Shown here piece after piece: positions 24,040 through 30,322 of a stretch of 32,743 bases of DNA. A program made the position numbers and the translations under genes. The DNA lies in NCBI GenBank assembly GCA_007119175.1, contig SKQC01000303.1:1-32743 (forward strand). Direction: 5' to 3'. Numbering within the stretch: position 1 is the first letter of the stretch; each line of letters opens with the position of its first letter. This DNA is from Myxococcales bacterium (GTDB taxonomy: Bacteria; Myxococcota_A; Bradymonadia; Bradymonadales; Bradymonadaceae). A model generated the notes under the pieces. That model was not told where the DNA came from. It ran no database searches and saw nothing but the letters and a program-made list of their open reading frames with translations.

Positions 24040-26010
24040 ATGCACTCCGCTCTCGAAGAGATCTTTGCCACCCATACCGGGGTAGACGCGTTGCGGCGCG
24101 TCGTCGACGTTCTGCGGCCCCGCCACAATGCGTCGGGCGAAGAGATTGATGCTTCGCTGTACGACCTCGTCGAGGTACTGCACGACGACCCGGAATTATT
24201 GTCGGCCTTTGATGAAGCAATCCGCCAGACCCTCTCCGAATCCCGCCTCGTCCACGCTCTCGCCGAAAGTGGCATCATAAAAAACCACAGCTTCTTTCGG
24301 GAGCTGCGCGGTCGCCTGATCCGGGGTGTCATCCCCGCCCAGCACCCGGAAGACGCGGCGCGGCGTCGAATTTTGACGATCTTCGACCGCAGAGACGACT
24401 GGCGCTGGATCAACCAGGCCTCCCCGCAAGCCTGGGCCGAGCTCTTCGCCCTACTGCGCCGCCATCGCCGATGGAGCCCACCTATCGATGGCGTCGCCGG
24501 CGCCATCCAGGGATTGGCTCAACGCATCGGCGCGCTGGGAATCGACGAGGAACTCAATCGCCGAGTCCATGACGTCGAAAATTACGACTCTCCTTTTCTC
24601 AATCTCGCCGTCCGGGCTCATCGATTTATCGACAACCATCGTGATGGAGCCTCCGATCCAGATTGCTTTTTGGCCCTGATGGCGACCATCGACGAATGCC
24701 GGGAGATCGTCGCCACAGTCCGGAATGAAAAAAATATCTATGGCACAAATCTTCGCCTCACGGCGACCCTCCGAAGATTAGATCAGCAATTTGAGAGACT
24801 GGAAACACTGGTCCACCTGGTTCACTCCGATAGCGACCTGGACAAAATCGCGGCGACGGTCCGACTTTTCCGATCGGTAGTGGAAGCAGAACAGACCGCC
24901 CTCAATATTGGCCGATTTCTACGGGAGAGTTCCGACCTTCTCGCCTTTCAAATCACCGAGCAAAGTGCGCGCAAAGGCCATAAATACATCACGGATTCTC
25001 GGCTCGGATATTTCAACTTCCTGCGGGCAGCCCTGCAGGGAGGAGTGATCGTCGCCCCCTTTGCGATTTTAAAGGGTCTGCTCTCTCAACTGCCACTATC
25101 ACCGGCTGCCGAGGGCTTTGTCTACGGCCTCAACTACGCCGTGTGCTTTGTCCTCCTCTACGTCACCGGCTCGATTCTGGCCACCAAACAACCGGCCGTC
25201 ACAGCCTCTGCAATCGCCCAGCGCATCGACGAGACGACCACCGATGACGAAGCCGTCGAGGGGGTAGCCGATGTGGTGATTCTCGTCTGGCGAAGCCAAT
25301 TCATCTCCTTTGTCGGCAATATGGGAGCCGCCCTCCCGCTGGGGTTTTTCATCGCCTATGCCATGAGTACCTGGGCCAATTCGCCCATCGTCGACACCGC
25401 CGGGGCACATTATATGCTGGAAACGGTCCACCCCTGGGCGTCGGCAACTCTATTTTTTGCCGCCATCGCCGGGATATGTCTGTTTTTGTCGGGGATCATC
25501 GGCGGTGCAATCGACAATCATGTCATCTACAGCCAACTTCAGCGGCGAATCTCCGAGCACCGAGGCCTCGCTTTTTTGGGCAATCTGCGCGAGCAGATAG
25601 CGAAATATATCGCCAAACATCTCGGCAGCATCGTCGGAAATATCATCCTCGGTTTTATGCTCGGTTATGCCGGAATCGTCGGATTTATTCTGGGGTTGCC
25701 CATCGATATTCGACACATCGCATTTTCCTCAGCAGACGTCGGCGTCGTGGCCTTTGCGATGCCCGAGTTTACCTCATCGACGATCGGCGTCATCGCCGCG
25801 ATCGGTGTTATCGGAATCGGCTTTTTCAACTTCCTCATCTGCTTTGTCCTCACCTTCTTCGCTGGCCTTAAATCACGTCGGGTCACCTTCGCCCAGACCG
25901 GCTCGCTGATACGCATTCTCGCTGCTCGAGCCCTGCATCGGCCATGGGAGTGGTTCTTTCCTCCCAGCGAGCCGCGCTATCACCTTCCGCCGGGTATCCC
26001 GCAAGAGTGA
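24040..26010 (+). CDS. Polytopic membrane protein of the 'site-specific recombinase Gcr' family
   Basis: This 656-residue protein matches by eye the family databases call 'SpecificRecomb' or 'site-specific recombinase Gcr' (from a gonococcal name). The N-terminal half (1-320) is helical and soluble, with no catalytic Ser/Tyr recombinase signature. The C-terminal half has about six membrane-spanning stretches (near 326-345, 360-385, 421-448, 467-490, 530-555 and 580-610). The family hallmark GYAGIVGFILGLPIDIRHIAFSS is at about 540-562. A DNA recombinase function is unlikely, and an envelope or transport role fits better. It starts 9 nt after mpl with no clear Shine-Dalgarno, so it probably ends the same operon. 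A terminator-like hairpin follows. Confidence 0.8.
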   Translation: MHSALEEIFATHTGVDALRRVVDVLRPRHNASGEEIDASLYDLVEVLHDDPELLSAFDEAIRQTLSESRLVHALAESGIIKNHSFFRELRGRLIRGVIPAQHPEDAARRRILTIFDRRDDWRWINQASPQAWAELFALLRRHRRWSPPIDGVAGAIQGLAQRIGALGIDEELNRRVHDVENYDSPFLNLAVRAHRFIDNHRDGASDPDCFLALMATIDECREIVATVRNEKNIYGTNLRLTATLRRLDQQFERLETLVHLVHSDSDLDKIAATVRLFRSVVEAEQTALNIGRFLRESSDLLAFQITEQSARKGHKYITDSRLGYFNFLRAALQGGVIVAPFAILKGLLSQLPLSPAAEGFVYGLNYAVCFVLLYVTGSILATKQPAVTASAIAQRIDETTTDDEAVEGVADVVILVWRSQFISFVGNMGAALPLGFFIAYAMSTWANSPIVDTAGAHYMLETVHPWASATLFFAAIAGICLFLSGIIGGAIDNHVIYSQLQRRISEHRGLAFLGNLREQIAKYIAKHLGSIVGNIILGFMLGYAGIVGFILGLPIDIRHIAFSSADVGVVAFAMPEFTSSTIGVIAAIGVIGIGFFNFLICFVLTFFAGLKSRRVTFAQTGSLIRILAARALHRPWEWFFPPSEPRYHLPPGIPQE

Positions 26011-26021
26011 TCGGCGAATAT

Positions 26022-26046
26022 AAATTTTCGGCCCATCGAAATTTTT
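26022..26046 (+). terminator. Candidate rho-independent terminator after the Gcr-like gene
   Basis: AAATTTTCG (26022-26030) pairs with CGAAATTTT (26037-26045) around a 6-nt loop with one T-T mismatch, and ends in a T-run. The stem is AT-rich and therefore weak, but it lies 12 nt after the stop codon, where a terminator is expected. Confidence 0.45.
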
Positions 26047-26077
26047 ACGCAAAACTCGTTTCACATCGGCGACAATA

Positions 26078-26115
26078 ACCTCACGTACGGCACTTTTTGA
26101 CTTCAAGCGTGAGGT
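26078..26115 (+). promoter_or_regulatory. Leader hairpin that would hide the Shine-Dalgarno of the next gene
   Basis: ACCTCACG (26078-26085) is a perfect 8-base complement of CGTGAGGT (26108-26115), with one further U-G pair and a 22-nt loop. The 3' arm contains the ribosome site GAGG (26111-26114), seven nucleotides before the ATG at 26122. Folding of the mRNA would block initiation of the first gene of the three-gene cassette. It could act as a thermometer, a ligand- or protein-controlled switch, or simply set a low basal rate. Confidence 0.5.
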
Positions 26116-26121
26116 CCGACC

Positions 26122-26607
26122 ATGTCACTGATGTCGCCGCTGGTATTACTGGCCGCGCTCACAGCGGGGCCAATCGACAACGCCAATCCCCTGCCCGCGA
26201 CCTGTCTGAAGGTCATGCCCGTCGAGCGACCACATCGTCCTCGCCGGCGTGGCCTGCTTCCCAGCGTCGTACTCGGCTTCGAATACGCGCCCACTCATAC
26301 CGGGCGCACCGACGGCGACGACGATCTGCCCTCGAGCCCGGGCAGCACCTACGCCGGTGCGAGCGCTGCCAACCGGGATCAACATCGCTCACTGAGCCGC
26401 TGGACCGTCTCCCTGCGCTGGCAGTCCCGGACGACCTCGTCGGTGGCAATCGAGCCACTTCCCTCGGCATATTCCCCGATCTGCAACGAGCTGGTTGCGC
26501 TTCGCACTGAGCGTCCGTCATCGCTCGACGAGGCCATTGACCACTGGAGTAGAACGGCCCGCCTGCAGGCGCTGATCGACCTCGTCGGGGAGGGTCACCA
26601 TGACTAA
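26122..26607 (+). CDS. Small exported protein of unknown function, first gene of lamin-tail cassette
   Basis: I do not recognise the family with certainty. The 161-residue product has an N-terminal hydrophobic segment (residues 1-16, MSPLVLLAALTAG) that looks like a signal peptide. An Arg-rich stretch follows, then LLPSVVLGFEYAPT and WTVSLRWQSRTT, which look like amphipathic beta strands, and a terminal helix (SRTARLQALIDLVGEG). The same order of elements appears in the next gene, so the two may be diverged relatives. GAGG seven nucleotides before the ATG decides the start. It overlaps the next gene by 8 bp. A 310-codon frame runs antisense across both genes but lacks any comparable support. 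Confidence 0.6.
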   Translation: MSLMSPLVLLAALTAGPIDNANPLPATCLKVMPVERPHRPRRRGLLPSVVLGFEYAPTHTGRTDGDDDLPSSPGSTYAGASAANRDQHRSLSRWTVSLRWQSRTTSSVAIEPLPSAYSPICNELVALRTERPSSLDEAIDHWSRTARLQALIDLVGEGHHD

Positions 26608-27280
26608 ACGAACCATATCGGCATCGACGGTGGTGGCATTGGTGGTCCTCACCACCGCGCTCTTCGGTATGCCACTGACGGCACAGGCCTTCGACAACGA
26701 GGAAGCATATCGATTGCGCCAGGCCATCTCCGCCTTTTCGCACGAACCGGACGTCTACGCCGTGCAAGAGCAGGTGCTGGACCACCGCGAATTCGACGAC
26801 GATCGCCCCGATCGCTGGACCCGCCGCGCTCGCCTTTCCAATCTCTTGCCCAGTGTGCAGGGCCAGACCAACTGGCTCGACCAACGCGACCGGCAGGATC
26901 AATTCCGTGAAAATATCGATGCCGACGACCTCGGCACCTACGAGCCCGATAATGCCCAACATCAGTGGCGCGACAATCTGCGCTTTCGCTCCATCTACTC
27001 CCTTCGCGCGACCTTCAACCTGTCGGAGATCGTCTACAGCAGTGACGAAATGGCGATCCAACGAGAAGTGCGAAGCCGCTGGAGCATGCGCGACGACCTG
27101 ATGGCAGAGGTCACGGAGATGTACTTCGCGCGCCGGCGCCATCAACTATATCTGCGCCTATTTCCCGACGAAGACCCGGAAGCCATCCTGGATCGCCACC
27201 TGAAAATCGAGGCACTCACCGCCCGCATCGATGCCCTGACCGGCGGCTGGTTTCGCCACCAACTCGAGGAGGCCCCATGA
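26600..27280 (+). CDS. Exported alpha-hairpin protein, possibly TolC-like
   Basis: This 226-residue protein has a clear signal peptide (residues 1-30, cleavage after LTAQA). Features are LLPSVQGQTNW and FRSIYSLRATFNLSEIVYSSDEM, which alternate like outer-membrane beta strands. A long helical pair follows (REVRSRWSMRDDLMAEVTEMYFARRRHQL, then HLKIEALTARIDALTGGWF). That order recalls one half of a TolC-like outer-membrane efflux protein, but the size is far too small for TolC. Similar short proteins with a 'DALTGG' end occur, to my recollection, in myxobacterial genomes. GGGAGGG precedes the ATG, and the stop overlaps the next start as ATGA. Function unknown; an envelope location is likely. Confidence 0.65.
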   Translation: MTKRTISASTVVALVVLTTALFGMPLTAQAFDNEEAYRLRQAISAFSHEPDVYAVQEQVLDHREFDDDRPDRWTRRARLSNLLPSVQGQTNWLDQRDRQDQFRENIDADDLGTYEPDNAQHQWRDNLRFRSIYSLRATFNLSEIVYSSDEMAIQREVRSRWSMRDDLMAEVTEMYFARRRHQLYLRLFPDEDPEAILDRHLKIEALTARIDALTGGWFRHQLEEAP

Positions 27281-28182
27281 AGATCTACAGACCCTTTGCC
27301 ACACTGATCGTCGCATTTGCGTTGATCGCCGGCTGCGAGCCCATGATGGACAGCGATTGCCGCAGTTCCGAGGACTGTCCCGCCAACCTATTCTGCCAGA
27401 TGGGCGAATGCACCGACCTCAGCAGCGGATCAATTCCCGGTGTGAGTCCCCTCGGCGAAAATTTCGACGCCGGTAATTCCGGCGACACGACAGGCGACGC
27501 TGCGATCGATGAGCCGCCTCACCCCTGCCCCGACGCCCCGGCTGCTGATAGCGAAAATCTAGTCTTAAATGAATTTCTCGCCAACGTTCCCATGGGGCCC
27601 GATGGGGACGCCAACGAAGACGGCGTTCGCCACTACCACGACGACGAATTCGTGGAATTGGTCAATCTCGCCGACACGACCATCGATCTCACAGACGTAG
27701 CCCTGCTAAACGATACGGACGTCCGCTTTACATTCCCCGAAATTTGTCTGGAATCAATGCACGCCATCGTGGTCTTCGGCGGCCTCGAATTCGGTGCAGA
27801 GCCCCCTGAAGGAGAGGGGTTTATATCTCTGATCTCCGAGACCTGGTTTCGCTACGCGCAGGGAGGCGGGCGAGTCGTTGTGCGCGCCGCCGACGGTGAG
27901 ACCATCGCCGACCACAGCTACGGCAGCCATCCCGACGGCTCACTCACCCTGGAAGATGAACTCCACGGTGACCACTATACGCCACATAGCGCGTTGGCCG
28001 ACGACGACGCCCTCTTCAGCCCGGGGACGTGCGCCAACGGCCAACCCTTTCCAACTGGTTGTGTCGAGGATAGTAGCGATCCGGAACCCGACGATGCCTC
28101 AGACACCGAATCTGTCGACGAAGACGAACACGAAGACGACGACGGCGGCAGCGACTTCGCCGACTCCAAGCCCTCGGGCTGA
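27277..28182 (+). CDS. Lamin-tail-domain lipoprotein
   Basis: This 301-residue lipoprotein has a signal peptide ending in the lipobox LIAG with Cys20. A short Cys-rich motif (C-R-S-S-E-D-C...FC..GEC, about 28-45) follows. The central domain (about 90-225) fits a lamin tail domain: LVLNEFLANV, a DEFVELVNLADTTIDLTDVAL strand pair, FTFPE and VVRAADGETIADHSYG. The last ~35 residues are very acidic. Bacterial lamin-tail proteins are exported and often serve in adhesion or nuclease/matrix contexts. Here it ends a translationally coupled trio (GAGGAGG site, ATGA overlap) and probably acts at the cell surface or periplasm with the other two. Its stop codon lies 8 bp from that of the convergent thiol protein gene, within a short GCTGA/TCAGC inverted repeat. 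Confidence 0.82.
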   Translation: MKIYRPFATLIVAFALIAGCEPMMDSDCRSSEDCPANLFCQMGECTDLSSGSIPGVSPLGENFDAGNSGDTTGDAAIDEPPHPCPDAPAADSENLVLNEFLANVPMGPDGDANEDGVRHYHDDEFVELVNLADTTIDLTDVALLNDTDVRFTFPEICLESMHAIVVFGGLEFGAEPPEGEGFISLISETWFRYAQGGGRVVVRAADGETIADHSYGSHPDGSLTLEDELHGDHYTPHSALADDDALFSPGTCANGQPFPTGCVEDSSDPEPDDASDTESVDEDEHEDDDGGSDFADSKPSG

Positions 28183-28190
28183 CAGATGAC

Positions 28191-28775
28191 TCAGCGGAGC
28201 CGATTCAAGATCATCGCTTCCTGTCGTTGGCCCGGCGATCGTCCTTTATGTACCTCCGTGATCTCGCCGTTCTCGTCGAGAAAGATCACCCCTGGCATCA
28301 CGTGCTGACGATTGGGAAGGTCCATGCCCAGTGAGCGCAAGACCTCCTGATTCGTGTCGGCCAAAATCGGAAAATTCAGGCCCATCCGGTGCATCAATCG
28401 CTGATTCACACAGCGAGGGGCATCGGAGAGACCGAAGACTGCGCCGTCCTGACGTTTTACCTCGTGGAGTTTCTCCGACAACACTCGCAATTGCCTCTGG
28501 CAAACCGGGCAATTCGCATCTTTCATAACCACGATGGCTACCGTTCGTCCCGGCGCCAATTCATCTAGACCGACCTGCTCCCCGCCCGGCAATACGACCG
28601 AGTTCGCAGCCCGCTGCGTTTCACTCACGGCTGGGTCATCGACGGCTGCAGCCGAGGTGTCCACCGACTGATAGCTCAGATGTACGCCGGCGGCGACTCC
28701 CACCGCCAACCCCATAAGAGGAGCCAGGATAAAAAGCGCAATGATGAATGCCCTTCCGCCACGTGGAATTATCAT
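28191..28775 (-). CDS. Membrane-anchored thioredoxin-fold protein (CPVC)
   Basis: This 194-residue protein has one N-terminal transmembrane anchor (about 9-31) and a periplasm-facing redoxin domain. The active site is NCPVC (Cys89, Cys92), preceded by the strand TVAIVVMKDA. The domain ends with VMPGVIFLDENGEITEVHKG, including the cis-Pro-type loop. It resembles AhpC/TSA or TlpA-like thiol-disulfide proteins. Whether it reduces peroxides or disulfides is open. ATG 28775 is chosen because GGAG lies eight nucleotides upstream and the protein then starts just before the membrane anchor. An upstream start would add an unconvincing extra 24 residues. It lies downstream of a strong terminator and so should have its own promoter in 28776-28885. 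Confidence 0.8.
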   Translation of the reverse strand: MIIPRGGRAFIIALFILAPLMGLAVGVAAGVHLSYQSVDTSAAAVDDPAVSETQRAANSVVLPGGEQVGLDELAPGRTVAIVVMKDANCPVCQRQLRVLSEKLHEVKRQDGAVFGLSDAPRCVNQRLMHRMGLNFPILADTNQEVLRSLGMDLPNRQHVMPGVIFLDENGEITEVHKGRSPGQRQEAMILNRLR

Positions 28776-28886
28776 CGTTTTCACTCCGTCGTTAAGAACT
28801 CGCCCGAACAGTCCGAATATCATCACCCATTTTTCAAAGGCGATCACCTATCATTTCTATTCCCTGCGCGTCGCCGATCTTGAAAG

Positions 28887-28929
28887 CTCAAAACAAAGCA
28901 GCCCCGCCGGCTGGTGCTGCCGGCGGGGC
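28887..28929 (-). terminator. Strong rho-independent terminator of the FadL gene
   Basis: GCCCCGCCGGC (28901-28911) and GCCGGCGGGGC (28919-28929) form a perfect 11-bp stem with a 7-nt loop. On the minus strand it is followed by TGCTTTGTTTTGA, a T-rich tract. It lies 54 nt beyond the FadL-family stop codon. Confidence 0.85.
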
Positions 28930-28982
28930 AATATACTTTTCTACGCGCTGATAGAATCTCTCAATGCGACATTGGTTGTTTC

Positions 28983-30257
28983 TCAGTTAATTTCGCCGCC
29001 GCCGCCGCCGAATCCATAACCGACGTTGATTCCGACCAGGTGGGAGCTGAGCTGATAATTTCCATCCACGTTGCCGTTGGCAATCTCTCGCTCTCGCAGG
29101 TAGATGAAATTATATCCCAGGTCAGCTCGGATCCCCATCATCGTATAGCCGACACCGGCGCCAAACACATGGCGATTATTGTCGGGAAGCGAGGGGGCCA
29201 CCGTCTCGTCGGGTACCGGCGTCATATCGAAGGCAAAGCCGAGGCGTGCGTTCAACGAATCGGTCAGTGAATATTGAGTGCCGAGTCGAACCGCGACGGC
29301 GTCTTCCCAGTGACCCGGAATCACCGTCGACGGCTCCGTCTCTCCCGGCTCACCCTGCGGGCTCTGCTGGCTAAATTCGACCTCCACCTCATCATAGGTC
29401 GACCAGGTCATATAATTGACATCCAGCCCCACCCACAACTCGTCCATCGGACGATAACCGATTCCGGCGTTGAGCGTATGCGGCATGGTAATGCTCGTCG
29501 AGATCTCCTGATCGAGCATTCGCTGTTCAAAGGGCGTGCCCTCGACGTCCTCGCTAAAATGTGCGTTGCCGTCGTAATTGATCCGAGCGGCGCTGCGGTA
29601 GTTGACGCCCACCGTAATATTTTCGGAGGGGCGGAACATGGCGGCGGCCGTGCCACCGAAGCCATATCCGCTCCCGCCGAGGATGACGTCGACCTCCCGA
29701 TCATGGCGAATCATCGCCGTTTGCTGAAGGCGCAACGAGGCAAATAAAACCTGCATCCCGGCAGAAACACTCAGTTCTGTTCCCGGGATCTTATAAGCTA
29801 CGTTGGGGTTCAGGTTGAACGTCTCCAGATCCTGGCTGACCAATGCCTCTCGGCCCACCCAGTCTTCTGGCCACTCGATTCCCAGTCCCCACGTATAGGC
29901 AGCGCCGAGTCCAACGGTAAAATCGTCGGTGACGGGAACGGCGGCGTGGAAATTGGGCGGCGGAAAGACCTGAGACACCGAATCGGTGTTAAACTGGTCG
30001 TCTCCGGGATGCTCGTAGCTAACGGAGGGCATGATCGTCGTATTGCCCACGTAGACATTGAAATCATCCAAAAACGCCATCGACGCCGGATTGTAGAAGT
30101 TGGCGTTCGGCTCATCCGGATTGGCGACGGCAACCCCCGCCATGCCCGTAGCCGTGGCGCTATGTGCCGTATTGGCGAATCCCGCTGCGAAGGCCGCCTG
30201 CGGGGCGACCAATGCCGCCACTGCCAGGCTGATACCGACAAGATACCGTTTCCTCAT
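28983..30257 (-). CDS. OmpP1/FadL-family outer-membrane transport protein
   Basis: This 424-residue beta-barrel precursor has a classical signal peptide (1-24, ends AAFA). The mature start GFANTAHSATATGMAGVAVA and PNANFYNPASMAFL are the FadL/TodX hallmark, where the N-terminus plugs the pore and the NPA motif lies nearby. Many alternating strands follow (GLGAAYTWGLGIEWP, VGLDVNYMTWSTY). FadL proteins take up long-chain fatty acids or other hydrophobic compounds. GGAG precedes the ATG at a normal distance. The gene lies 65 nt downstream of a VolA-like lipase on the same strand. The gap holds a small hairpin (30298-30317). The end is Gly-rich (GYGFGGGGG) rather than the usual terminal Phe. Confidence 0.9.
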   Translation of the reverse strand: MRKRYLVGISLAVAALVAPQAAFAAGFANTAHSATATGMAGVAVANPDEPNANFYNPASMAFLDDFNVYVGNTTIMPSVSYEHPGDDQFNTDSVSQVFPPPNFHAAVPVTDDFTVGLGAAYTWGLGIEWPEDWVGREALVSQDLETFNLNPNVAYKIPGTELSVSAGMQVLFASLRLQQTAMIRHDREVDVILGGSGYGFGGTAAAMFRPSENITVGVNYRSAARINYDGNAHFSEDVEGTPFEQRMLDQEISTSITMPHTLNAGIGYRPMDELWVGLDVNYMTWSTYDEVEVEFSQQSPQGEPGETEPSTVIPGHWEDAVAVRLGTQYSLTDSLNARLGFAFDMTPVPDETVAPSLPDNNRHVFGAGVGYTMMGIRADLGYNFIYLREREIANGNVDGNYQLSSHLVGINVGYGFGGGGGEIN

Positions 30258-30322
30258 GTCACTGCTCCTATGTCCATCACTCGTTGCAACTTCTGTGATC
30301 TATCGCTTCTCGTAGATTCGCC

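Noticed and set aside
24040-26010. Reading the Gcr-family gene as evidence for a mobile element
   Set aside because: No integrase or resolvase catalytic motifs, no flanking repeats or attachment sites. The protein is polytopic and sits in a housekeeping operon.
26213-27145. 310-codon open frame on the minus strand, longer than either sense gene there
   Set aside because: It crosses two sense genes that have strong ribosome sites, signal peptides and overlapping stops and starts. Its product has an Arg-rich low-complexity end and no recognisable motif.
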